DNA of 64,000 nt from CALHRB01 sp964473465 (GTDB lineage Bacteria; Bacteroidota; Ignavibacteria; Kapaibacteriales; UBA2268). The notes beneath the pieces were generated by a model. That model did no database searches and had not been told where the DNA came from. It worked only from the letters and a program-made list of their open reading frames with translations. This document shows positions 27,626 through 36,244 of this stretch, one piece after another (the stretch's first letter is position 1; each line of letters opens with the position of its first letter). The DNA is taken from assembly GCA_964473465.1 (NCBI GenBank), contig CAYYPE010000003.1:1-64000 (forward strand), in the 5' to 3' direction. The translations under genes were made by a program, and so were the position numbers.

Positions 27626-28489
27626 ATGATTGAATATCCTCAAATAGTAACTTTGCCTATACCTTATATTCAGAATAAGATCAGGGAATTTTTGCAGGAG
27701 GATGCTCCGGAAGGCGACAAAACTTCTTTGGCAATTTTCAGGGAAAATGAAAAGACTTCTGCAATTATTCAATCGCAGGAAGATATGGTTGTTTCAGGAC
27801 TGAATTTTCTAAATTATTTTTTTGATGAAAGAACTAAAATAGAAACATATTTTAAAGATGGTGATTTTGTTCCTTCCAATAGACAGATGGCAAAAATATC
27901 TGGTTATTCAATCGAAATTCTTAGCAGGGAAAGAGTCATTTTAAATCTCATTCAAAGGCTTTCGGGTATAGCTACTTTGACTTCCAAATTTGTTGAAATA
28001 GCACGTCCATATAATGTTAAAATTCTTGACACAAGAAAAACAACCCCCGGACTTAGATTATTCGAAAAATATGCCGTTCGATGTGGGGGTGGTTATAATC
28101 ATCGCCTTGACCTCTCCTCAGGAATTTTGATAAAGGATAACCACATTTCTGCGGCGGGTAGCATTAGTAAAGCAATTAAAAAGGCATTCGAAAGCTGTTA
28201 TCCGATGAAAATCGAAGTCGAAGTTGATAACCTACAGCAAATATTAGAAGCTCTGGAGACGGGAGTTGATGGGTTTCTGCTTGATAATATGAATCCAGAT
28301 ACCATAATAAAGGCTGTAAAAATGATAAGAGCCTATCCCGGAGGAAATGACATTTTTATCGAGGCTTCAGGCGGTATCAATCTTAATAATCTGCAATCTT
28401 ATGTTGATACAGGCATAAATGCTATATCATCAGGATCATTAACCCATAGTGCCAAAAGCTCAAATATCCACATGGAAATTATTTTATAA
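27626..28489 (+). CDS. nadC: Nicotinate-nucleotide pyrophosphorylase (quinolinate phosphoribosyltransferase)
   Basis: This enzyme of 287 residues converts quinolinate and PRPP to nicotinate mononucleotide, the step after NadA. The signatures EDAPEGDKTS, ILDTRKTTPGLR, CGGGYNHRLDLSSGILIKDNH and VDGFLLDNM are intact. I place the start at the ATG at 27626, 6 bp after an AGGA site, rather than at the TTG two codons upstream. It is co-transcribed with nadA and ends 36 bp before the convergent beta-helix gene. Confidence 0.96.
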   Translation: MIEYPQIVTLPIPYIQNKIREFLQEDAPEGDKTSLAIFRENEKTSAIIQSQEDMVVSGLNFLNYFFDERTKIETYFKDGDFVPSNRQMAKISGYSIEILSRERVILNLIQRLSGIATLTSKFVEIARPYNVKILDTRKTTPGLRLFEKYAVRCGGGYNHRLDLSSGILIKDNHISAAGSISKAIKKAFESCYPMKIEVEVDNLQQILEALETGVDGFLLDNMNPDTIIKAVKMIRAYPGGNDIFIEASGGINLNNLQSYVDTGINAISSGSLTHSAKSSNIHMEIIL

Positions 28490-28525
28490 AAATACTGAGA
28501 TTATTAATTCTTTTTCAAAGAATAA

Positions 28526-30133
28526 TTATCTTAGAACAGTCATTTTACCCGTCATAAATTCTTCGGATAATGATATCCGATAAAAATATATTCCGCTTGA
28601 TAATTCTGTAACAGGGATTCTTAGATTAACAAGACCAGAGATGTAATTATATTGAAAATCATTATTATCAAAACTAATTATAGGACTACCTAATATATCG
28701 AATATTTCGATTTTAATACTTTTGGTTTTATCCGATTTTTCATCATTTATTAAAAAATTCAAATAATCTGAACAAGGTATTGGATAAGCTACTATAGAAT
28801 TATCAGAGAGTATGTTTTCAAATATTGATGATTCGATATAATATTCAAATGCTCCAATATCAATCGCTTTTCCCATGGGTCTTCGGTTCCCCAAAAAATC
28901 AAATCGAGGTGCCTGATTGGAACTTCCTTTATCAATAGCAGGAGAATCTTCACTGAGACGATAATCATCAACGGAATGATTGAAGAAAAGTGGGTCGGAT
29001 TCAACATATTGTTCTCCTCTTGTTTCCTCGGGATAGTTCATAAATGGATAAACCAGATTATTTTCAAAAAATAAGCCTTTAGAACTTCTTCCCTCGTAAC
29101 TGATTTGAAATGAGTGATTAAAACTGCATAGATTATTTCTTATGAAAATATTATCAGCATCAGGATTACCTATGGCAATTCCACCGCCCCAAGTTTCGCC
29201 ATTATAACAGGAAGTATTGTTTATAATATAAATATTTTTTATAGGTTTAATTTTAACATTCGGATCATCGCCATTCGAAGAAATGTTTATACCTACAAAT
29301 TTATTTTTAAAAGTTAAATTATTAAATACCCAGATATTTTCGAGGATACCTCCCATTTCTGAGGCTAAGACAATCCCATCGGGGCAGTTATAAATTATAT
29401 TGTTATAAACTTGTATGTTACTTGTATATTTATCCCATGCATCAACGTAAATACCAAGTCTGGCAAGATTAAAAACAGTATTATTATGAATTATTCCATT
29501 TTGGGAACCATCTTTTGCATCAATGCCTTCTCCGCCAACAGCACCATTAATACTGTTGTGAACTTTGTTGTATCTCACCAGAAAATTTTCACAATTAGCA
29601 ATTGAAATACATTCCTGCGGACCGCCATTGCAGGCTAATTCAACTTCATTCGAGTCAATTAAAATGCTCTTACAACCCCAGCAACCAATACCAGATGAAA
29701 ATGTATTTAAGGTTTTATTATTTTTTAAAGTAATATCAGATGATTTATCTATGTAAAAACCTTGGTCAGATGAGTTTTTTAGGAAAAAATTATGAAATTC
29801 AATCCAGCTAATGCCTTCAATTTGAAATATCCCGTTGTATTTGTCATTGATATTGTTTGCGTCAATAATAGTTTTGTTCGATTCACCAAAAAAAACAATC
29901 GGTTTTGTTTCTTTTCCTGATTTTGTGAATCTGACAATTTCGTTATAAGTTCCTCCAAGAACAAATACGGTATCACCCTCTTCCACGACATTGGCAGATT
30001 TCTGAATAGTTCTGAAAGGTGATTGCTTGGAACCAGAATTGTTATCGTTGCCATCAGTAGAAACATAATAATTTGCTGAAAAAACAGACTCAGCAAAAAG
30101 ACAAAATAGATACAAAAGTAATAAAGATTTCAT
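28526..30133 (-). CDS. Right-handed beta-helix protein with T9SS sorting domain
   Basis: This exported protein of about 535 residues begins MKSLLLLYLFCLFAESVFSA, a typical signal peptide, at 30133 with an AGAGG site upstream. An in-frame ATG at 30220 would add 29 residues and overlap parB, and is less likely. Residues about 25-100 form a DUF1565-like start (YYVSTDGNDNNSGS, EGDTVFVLGGTYNE). Many short repeats rich in N, I and V (FLVRYNKVHNS, IQVYNNIIYN, IFIRNNLCSF) follow, typical of pectate-lyase-like beta-helices. A type A sorting domain ends the protein. It may bind or cut polysaccharide, but no catalytic residues can be assigned. Confidence 0.85.
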   Translation of the reverse strand: MKSLLLLYLFCLFAESVFSANYYVSTDGNDNNSGSKQSPFRTIQKSANVVEEGDTVFVLGGTYNEIVRFTKSGKETKPIVFFGESNKTIIDANNINDKYNGIFQIEGISWIEFHNFFLKNSSDQGFYIDKSSDITLKNNKTLNTFSSGIGCWGCKSILIDSNEVELACNGGPQECISIANCENFLVRYNKVHNSINGAVGGEGIDAKDGSQNGIIHNNTVFNLARLGIYVDAWDKYTSNIQVYNNIIYNCPDGIVLASEMGGILENIWVFNNLTFKNKFVGINISSNGDDPNVKIKPIKNIYIINNTSCYNGETWGGGIAIGNPDADNIFIRNNLCSFNHSFQISYEGRSSKGLFFENNLVYPFMNYPEETRGEQYVESDPLFFNHSVDDYRLSEDSPAIDKGSSNQAPRFDFLGNRRPMGKAIDIGAFEYYIESSIFENILSDNSIVAYPIPCSDYLNFLINDEKSDKTKSIKIEIFDILGSPIISFDNNDFQYNYISGLVNLRIPVTELSSGIYFYRISLSEEFMTGKMTVLR

Positions 30134-30200
30134 AAATGAACCTCTTTTTAATTTAGCATTTAGAACAAAAATAAGAATTATTTTTTTATGGACTAACAGA

Positions 30201-31130
30201 TTATTTATCAATTCTGTCAATTATTTCCAAAATTCTCTGAAAATCATCTTTGTTAAAGTATTCAAGTGTAATTGAGCCAGAGTCATTATTTTTTGGATGA
30301 ATTTTCACTTTTGTTCCGAAAATCTGTCTTAGGCGGTTTTCAGTGTATTGAATATATGCATGGACATCTTTATCAATATTGGGTTCTTTTGTAGTTTTAT
30401 TTTCAGGGGTTTTTTCTTCAATTTTTTGAATTTCCTTAACTAATTTCTCAACGGCTCTAACAGAAAGGTCTTTTTGAATAATTTCTTTCCAGCAATGTAT
30501 CATTTTTACTGTATCGTTGAGGCTTAATAAGGCTCGTGCGTGACCCATAGAAATCTCACGGTTTCTGAGGCTGTCCTGAATTGCAATTGGAAGTTTCAAT
30601 AACCTTAAAAAATTAGTGATTGTTGTTCGGTCTTTACTTACTTTTTGTGCGACTTCTTCCTGAGTGAGTTTGCATTCTTCAATCAGCCGGCTATATCCAT
30701 TTGCAACTTCAATTGGATTAAGATTATCACGTTGAAGATTTTCAATTAAGGCTAACTGAAGCATTTGAACATCAGTTATATCCTGCAAAATATAAGCAGG
30801 AATTTTTTCCAATCCAGCTAACTTTGCAGCCCTCACCCTTCTTTCACCAGAGATAATTTCAAAACCAAAAACAGATTTTCTGACAGTGATCGGCTGGATA
30901 ACACCATGCTCTATTATTGAATTCTTCAACTCTTCAAGGGAAGTTTCGTCAAAATCAACTCTCGGCTGGTAGGGATTATGTTCAATTTTTTCTATTTCAA
31001 CAAAATCAATCTGATTCTTATTTTCGTCTGTTGATTTAAATTTCAACCCCTTTTCAGTGATTTCAACTGTAGTTGGAATCAATGCTTCCAAGCCCCTACC
31101 AAGTCCTATCGATTTTTTTGGTTTTGACAT
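30201..31130 (-). CDS. parB: Chromosome partitioning protein ParB
   Basis: This 309-residue protein binds centromere-like parS sites and, in the family, CTP. The N-terminus GLGRGLEALIP is typical of chromosomal ParB. Box I NPYQPRVDFD and the CTP-binding arginine motif GERRVRAAK (in IISGERRVRAAKLAGL) are intact. A helix-turn-helix follows in the middle (LTQEEVAQKVSKDRTTITNF), and a C-terminal dimerisation domain ends it. It follows parA by 2 bp. I did not spot a parS-like 16-mer near the genes, nor dnaA or the gid genes. Confidence 0.95.
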   Translation of the reverse strand: MSKPKKSIGLGRGLEALIPTTVEITEKGLKFKSTDENKNQIDFVEIEKIEHNPYQPRVDFDETSLEELKNSIIEHGVIQPITVRKSVFGFEIISGERRVRAAKLAGLEKIPAYILQDITDVQMLQLALIENLQRDNLNPIEVANGYSRLIEECKLTQEEVAQKVSKDRTTITNFLRLLKLPIAIQDSLRNREISMGHARALLSLNDTVKMIHCWKEIIQKDLSVRAVEKLVKEIQKIEEKTPENKTTKEPNIDKDVHAYIQYTENRLRQIFGTKVKIHPKNNDSGSITLEYFNKDDFQRILEIIDRIDK

Positions 31131-31132
31131 AA

Positions 31133-31918
31133 TCAGGATTTTTTAATTTTTGAAATATTATCAGTGTTAATTATTTCCTGTGCAAGTTCAAGGTAATTCT
31201 TTGCCCCAACGCTTAGTGCATCATAAAGCAAGACAGGTTTCCCATAGCTTGGCGATTCGGACAGTCTTACGTTACGATTGATAACTGTTTTGAATGCTTT
31301 GTTTTCAAAATGTTTTCTAACCTCTTCAACAACCTGATTGGAGAGCCTTAATCGTGAATCATACATTGTTAATAATACTCCTTCGATGTCGAGTTTTGGA
31401 TTTAATCTATAACGAACAATCGAAATTGTATTAAGTAATTGTCCAAGTCCTTCAAGTGCATAATATTCACATTGCACGGGTATAAGGACTGAATCTGCTG
31501 CTGTAAGAGCATTCAAAGTTAAAAGTCCTAATGATGGGGGACAGTCTATTATTATATAATGATATTTGTTCCTGATTTCAACAATTTTTTTAGACAGAAA
31601 TTTTTCTCTGTCTTTTTGATTCACCATCTCGATTTCAGCACCAACTAAATTAATATGAGAGGGAATAAGACTCAGGTTGGGCATTTCAGTTTCAAGGATT
31701 GCAGAATTAATATTAGCATTATTAATTAATACTTCATAAATTGTTGTTTCAACTTTTTTTGAATCAATACCTAAACCGTTTGTAGCGTTTGCCTGAGGAT
31801 CAATATCAATAAGCAAAACTAAATAATCTGCTGCAGCGAGGGAGGCAGCAAGATTGACTGCTGTGGTAGTTTTTCCAACTCCACCTTTTTGATTAGCAAC
31901 TGCTATTATTCTGCCCAT
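31133..31918 (-). CDS. parA: Chromosome partitioning ATPase ParA (Soj)
   Basis: This 261-residue ParA-family ATPase has the deviant Walker A motif NQKGGVGKTTTAVNLAA at the N-terminus, Walker A' LLIDIDPQANATNG and Walker B IIIDCPPSLGLLTLNAL. It lacks the N-terminal DNA-binding domain of plasmid type Ia proteins, which supports a chromosomal role. With ParB it segregates origins at cell division. It follows the Nudix gene by 5 bp, so nudix-parA-parB appear to be one transcription unit. Confidence 0.95.
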   Translation of the reverse strand: MGRIIAVANQKGGVGKTTTAVNLAASLAAADYLVLLIDIDPQANATNGLGIDSKKVETTIYEVLINNANINSAILETEMPNLSLIPSHINLVGAEIEMVNQKDREKFLSKKIVEIRNKYHYIIIDCPPSLGLLTLNALTAADSVLIPVQCEYYALEGLGQLLNTISIVRYRLNPKLDIEGVLLTMYDSRLRLSNQVVEEVRKHFENKAFKTVINRNVRLSESPSYGKPVLLYDALSVGAKNYLELAQEIINTDNISKIKKS

Positions 31919-31923
31919 TTTCT

Positions 31924-32469
31924 CTAAAAGCCATATTTGAGTGAATAAAAGAAAAATGCCGTCAGAACTAATGAATGTTTTATTTCTTTATCTAAAATCA
32001 TTCTTGGTATGTCTTTCAATGGAACAAGTAAAACATCAATATCTTCGTTTCCGTCAAGTTTTTGTTTTCCCATTAGTTCGCAATCAAACCAAACGTAAGA
32101 ATAGCAAACATTATTCAAAAAAGCTGGATTTGGATGGTTTTCGCCTAAAAGTATTGCTCTGCTTTTTGATTTATAACCCGTTTCTTCGAAGCATTCTCTT
32201 TCAGCGGCATCTTGTGGTTCTTCATTCTTGTCAACAAGTCCTCCCGGCACCTCTAAAGTTATTTCATCTATTCCATGTCTATACTGCCTAACTAAAACAA
32301 CTTCATAATTTTTTGTTATCGGGATTATATTTACCCAGAGCGGGGAATCAAGAACTACAAAATCTCCAATTTTCCCAATCTCCTTGTTTTGGCGTTTGAA
32401 CCAATTAACCCGAAATATTTTTAAATCCGAGCCTTCTTTTGCTTCTAATGTCTGCCATCTTTTCACCAT
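31924..32469 (-). CDS. Nudix hydrolase, ADP-ribose pyrophosphatase type
   Basis: This 181-residue protein contains the Nudix box as GGLVDKNEEPQDAAERECFE followed by ETGY, matching G-x5-E-x7-R-E-x2-E-E-x-G. The upstream strand EITLEVPGG and the overall length fit the ADP-ribose or sugar-nucleotide pyrophosphatase group. It would hydrolyse a nucleoside diphosphate derivative in the cytoplasm; the exact substrate cannot be told. It heads the probable unit with parA and parB and lies past the terminator of the large VWA gene. Confidence 0.85.
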   Translation of the reverse strand: MVKRWQTLEAKEGSDLKIFRVNWFKRQNKEIGKIGDFVVLDSPLWVNIIPITKNYEVVLVRQYRHGIDEITLEVPGGLVDKNEEPQDAAERECFEETGYKSKSRAILLGENHPNPAFLNNVCYSYVWFDCELMGKQKLDGNEDIDVLLVPLKDIPRMILDKEIKHSLVLTAFFFYSLKYGF

Positions 32470-32544
32470 CTTGAAAAACTATATCCTATTCTAATAATTA
32501 ACCTGCAAAAATAAAAAAATAAAACATAATCTTCTAAACAAATA

Positions 32545-32578
32545 CAAAAAAAGAGGTTAGATAATCTTTCTAACCTCT
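32545..32578 (-). terminator. Rho-independent terminator after the giant VWA gene
   Basis: A 9-bp stem, AGAGGTTAG at 32552-32560 with its complement at 32570-32578, is followed on the minus strand by a run of seven T residues. It starts 22 bp past the stop at 32600. Confidence 0.85.
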
Positions 32579-32599
32579 CAGGAATGTTGAAATAAAATA

Positions 32600-35500
32600 T
32601 TATTTAATTACAGACAGTTTCTTTATAAAATAATCTGTTGGTGTTTTCATAACAACAAAATATAAGCCGTCTGGCAATTCATAAGCATTAAAGACACTTT
32701 TATAAGTTCCAATTTTTAAGTTTTCATTGACTATTGTCATAGCAACAGCACCAGTATAGCTAATTATCTGAATATTTGTGAAACCCTCTTCTGCTGTGGC
32801 AAATTCAATCTCTGTTGAGCCATTAGTAGGATTGGGATTGAAGTTAATTAATCCAACAGCACTTGCAAAAGGATCAAAAAGTCTGACAGAGCCGCTCTTA
32901 CATACCTTCGAAAGAGTAAATTTTCCTGCAATTTCTTCAAACATTACCTTCCCGGTTTTTACTTCAGTATTTTTAATTATGATATCAGTTGATTCTTGAT
33001 TTCCAAGCATTGCTCTGAATTGAAGATTTGCAATCGAGGATTTATTATCGGGTATTAATGGCAGGGAATTAAGATTTATCAACCTTCTGTCAGAGCTAAC
33101 TGTTCCTTTCGGGGTAATTCCGATAGGTTCAATCAATGTAGCATTGAATTCGATAGTTGTATTAATAGATTCATTGAATTGACTGATATTTTTAATATTT
33201 TCAAGCAAAATGGGTATCGTAAATTCTTCACCGGGCTCAGCGGCGACTGATGGGATTTTAATTGTTGCGGAGGCAGCTTTTAATTTGAATTTTCCAGATC
33301 TTTCATTAAATATTACTTTGCTTTCAACTGAACGGGAATCAGTTATTTGTAAATCTGTTTCATCCTTAGTGCTATTTAAAGCTTCAAATTTAATTCTGAA
33401 AAGAATATCACCTACCATACCTGATAAAGGAACATTTGAAAAATCAATATAACCGGAGCCGAGAGTTGAGCTTATGCCTGCGGGTTCTGTTCCAAGAAAT
33501 TTCAACAAAGTCTGGTCGTAACTAATTCTTGTATTTATATTTTTTGTTCCTGATTCAGTTACTTTAAACATATTGCGAAGAAAAACAGGAACTGTGATTA
33601 TTTCTCCGACATAAGCTTCATGATTTTCAATTACAATATCAGCAGAAGCAAGTGATGGATTACCGGTTATTGGGGCTGAATAATTTAAATTACAAGGAGT
33701 TCCTGTTATCAAAATTGTTGAATTTGTTATGTTATCAACATTTGGGGCATATCTGATAGTAACATCAATAGATCCTCCTCCCGGAATACTCCAATTCAAA
33801 GGTGGACCAACGATAGTAAATTGGGCATCCTGAGGAATTGCTGAGGTAACAGTAATGTTATGTTGGGAAGTATTTCTAATTTTGATTGTACCATCAACAG
33901 TAGAGCCAACTGTTGCAGATAGAGTTAACTTATCAGACTGCAAATTTGCTGCCTGAACTTTAGCTGTAAGGTTTATGATTTTTTGGTTATTGCATTCATC
34001 GGTGATAATAAGTTGTTTGGTAAAATCACCTTCTGTTGCGGAAACAAATGAAATGGTTATTTCTTTCGTTGTCATTGGTGCCAAAGTCCAGTTTGTTTCC
34101 TGTTGTTCGAAAGGCGCTTGCAGTGAAGCAGCAACAAAATTACTCTGAACATTACCTGTATTGGTCATAATCACTTTAAGATCTTTCTTCTGATTAGGAC
34201 AAAGCAATCCAAAATCAAGCGAAGACTGACTCAAAGTGAAACCTATACTATCACGATTACCAGAAAGATTGATGTTGTAAGTTGGACTGTTTCCTGCATC
34301 GCTTAAAATTGTTAGAGATGCTGTTTTGAGTCCGGCTGTAGCTGGCTCGAACCTTATGGATATTGTCTTTTTATCGCTCCTTGGAATGACCATAGTCCCG
34401 GGATTTGATGGAATAAATCTAAAATCTGTTGAATTCGGTCCGGTAATAGTAAAACTTGAAATATTTAAATCAAGAGCGCCATTATTTGAAAGCTCAATTG
34501 TAGTATCTTTAAAAAATGTGTTGCATCTTATTGATTGAAAAACAATCTGATTAACAGTACTCAGCTCAGCTTTTCCGGTAGCAAGCCCTTTAATTTTTGC
34601 TCTGTATATTTTCCCGTTCTCTGCTTCAACTATAAATTCAGAGGATTTCTCACCGGGAGAATCAGCAAGGAACTCGAAAGTTAACGTAATACATGTGTCA
34701 GATGGAATTTCAAAATCAGCCGGTGCATTTATAATCTTAAAATCGTTTTGATTTCCACCCTCTATTTTGAAATTTTTTACCTTAATGGGTTTACCGGTTC
34801 TGTTGCAAAACACTCCGCTTACAGTTTTCCTTGAAGCTTGGCCAACGAGAGTGGTTCCCATATCAATGTCACGAACGTAAATCCACTCAGCAGATGGATT
34901 CATCGTGAGACCATCACAAGCACTTCCCGCAAAGGTTAATGATGCAGGATTATAGGAAGAATCACCCGCTGGCGCAACATATCTGATTTTTATCTTTCGG
35001 AATTCATCTTTTTTTAAGGTAAATGGTGGATTTGGACCTCCCCAGTCTATCACAGAAAATCCGGGCTTTGTAGCCGTAAAGCCGGGTGGAGTAAAATCAA
35101 CGAAGTTAAATTTAGATGTTATAGTGATCAATGTATCGTTGTTACCGGGTTTTGGATTATTAAAAACTACTGTTCTTGGTTCAACTTCCAGATAGGGCTT
35201 AACTGTCAAAGGTATAATGTAAGTAGTATCTCTTGATAAATTAAGTTTAGTATAGGTTACTGTCAAATTGCCACCATCACAATCTGTGTCCCAAACTAAA
35301 TCACAAGGTGCAGGCGTGCCGAGATTAGCAGATTTTTCCAAAATATCAAGATATATACCTCTGACTTCATCTTCAGTGGTTAAATTTTCATAATAAGAGC
35401 CACCGGTATTTTTTGAAATAGATTTTAAAATTTCGGGCATTGGCAGACCAAGGGTAAGGCAGAAAATCGTTGCATTTAATTCATTTGCAAGCTGTAATAT

Positions 35501-36151
35501 TTCGGCACTTTTTACCGGACCATTGTTCGGGTCGTGCTCGCCATCGGTTAAAAAGATGATAATGGGTTTGTATTTTGCAAATTTTGCGACCTCTAATGCT
35601 CCGGGATTACCCCAACGATCCCTTAAAAAACCCGAATTATAATTTGTACCTCCAACAGGCTCAAGCTGCCTGCTGCCATTAATAGAGTCAATTAATACCA
35701 CCTTACTATTGACGAACTTTTGATTAAGTAACCAAACTGCATCATTACTGAATGCGGTAATTGTAGCTTCGGCTCTTGTTGTATCCAGAGCCTTGACCCA
35801 AGCTTTTGCAGCTGATTTTGCTATTTCCATCAAAGAGGGTCCGGGTGACTCCTTGCCATCCTTGTTCAACCTCATCGAAGCCGATCTATCGAAAGTTAAA
35901 ATAGCTGAAAATCTTGAAAGGTTTGGTTCGCAATATATGCTTTTTACAACTCTATCCTTGCCGCCGTCCTTAACGTTTATTTCATTTAAATTGAATAATC
36001 TGACATATTTGCCGGCAGCATCTTTTATGGTAATCTCGGCTCTGATTGTAGGATATTTTGATGGATCGACAGCATTAATCACCAGAGATTGAGATAACAC
36101 TATGCTTGGAAATAAGATTAAAAAAATCAAGGGTAAAAATTTTGCTTTCAT
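32600..36151 (-). CDS. Giant exported VWA / choice-of-anchor / T9SS protein
   Basis: This 1183-residue protein has a signal peptide (about 1-20, cut near VLSQ). A von Willebrand A domain follows with metal-site motif DRSAS and IIFLTDGEHD (about 60-280). Next come several beta-sandwich modules of the ASH or choice-of-anchor D kind, recognisable by phrases such as TIELSNNGALDLNISSF and ISIRFEPATAGLKTASL. Two cohesin-like modules follow (VGEIITVPVFLRN ... SYDQTLLKFLG and PGEEFTIPILLEN). The protein ends in a type A sorting domain (FNPNPTNGSTEIEF ... DGLYFVVMKT). The make-up suggests a surface adhesin or scaffold that needs divalent metal. The next gene on the same strand upstream is an OmpA-like barrel; a terminator follows its own stop. 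Confidence 0.85.
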   Translation of the reverse strand: MKAKFLPLIFLILFPSIVLSQSLVINAVDPSKYPTIRAEITIKDAAGKYVRLFNLNEINVKDGGKDRVVKSIYCEPNLSRFSAILTFDRSASMRLNKDGKESPGPSLMEIAKSAAKAWVKALDTTRAEATITAFSNDAVWLLNQKFVNSKVVLIDSINGSRQLEPVGGTNYNSGFLRDRWGNPGALEVAKFAKYKPIIIFLTDGEHDPNNGPVKSAEILQLANELNATIFCLTLGLPMPEILKSISKNTGGSYYENLTTEDEVRGIYLDILEKSANLGTPAPCDLVWDTDCDGGNLTVTYTKLNLSRDTTYIIPLTVKPYLEVEPRTVVFNNPKPGNNDTLITITSKFNFVDFTPPGFTATKPGFSVIDWGGPNPPFTLKKDEFRKIKIRYVAPAGDSSYNPASLTFAGSACDGLTMNPSAEWIYVRDIDMGTTLVGQASRKTVSGVFCNRTGKPIKVKNFKIEGGNQNDFKIINAPADFEIPSDTCITLTFEFLADSPGEKSSEFIVEAENGKIYRAKIKGLATGKAELSTVNQIVFQSIRCNTFFKDTTIELSNNGALDLNISSFTITGPNSTDFRFIPSNPGTMVIPRSDKKTISIRFEPATAGLKTASLTILSDAGNSPTYNINLSGNRDSIGFTLSQSSLDFGLLCPNQKKDLKVIMTNTGNVQSNFVAASLQAPFEQQETNWTLAPMTTKEITISFVSATEGDFTKQLIITDECNNQKIINLTAKVQAANLQSDKLTLSATVGSTVDGTIKIRNTSQHNITVTSAIPQDAQFTIVGPPLNWSIPGGGSIDVTIRYAPNVDNITNSTILITGTPCNLNYSAPITGNPSLASADIVIENHEAYVGEIITVPVFLRNMFKVTESGTKNINTRISYDQTLLKFLGTEPAGISSTLGSGYIDFSNVPLSGMVGDILFRIKFEALNSTKDETDLQITDSRSVESKVIFNERSGKFKLKAASATIKIPSVAAEPGEEFTIPILLENIKNISQFNESINTTIEFNATLIEPIGITPKGTVSSDRRLINLNSLPLIPDNKSSIANLQFRAMLGNQESTDIIIKNTEVKTGKVMFEEIAGKFTLSKVCKSGSVRLFDPFASAVGLINFNPNPTNGSTEIEFATAEEGFTNIQIISYTGAVAMTIVNENLKIGTYKSVFNAYELPDGLYFVVMKTPTDYFIKKLSVIK

Positions 36152-36244
36152 ATTTTATTTTCCCAATTTTATTTTCAATTTAATACTCTTTTGATATAAT
36201 TTTATAAACACTAAAATTAATAATATGTTACAAAAAAATTCACT

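Noticed and set aside
28507..28523. A 7-bp stem (ATTCTTT / AAAGAAT) between nadC and the beta-helix gene
   Set aside because: It has no GC pairs beyond one and no T run on either strand, so it is not a supported terminator.
30201..31918. parAB as a sign of an origin or plasmid
   Set aside because: No dnaA, gidA/B, rep gene or visible parS-like palindrome accompanies the pair; a chromosomal parAB is sufficient.
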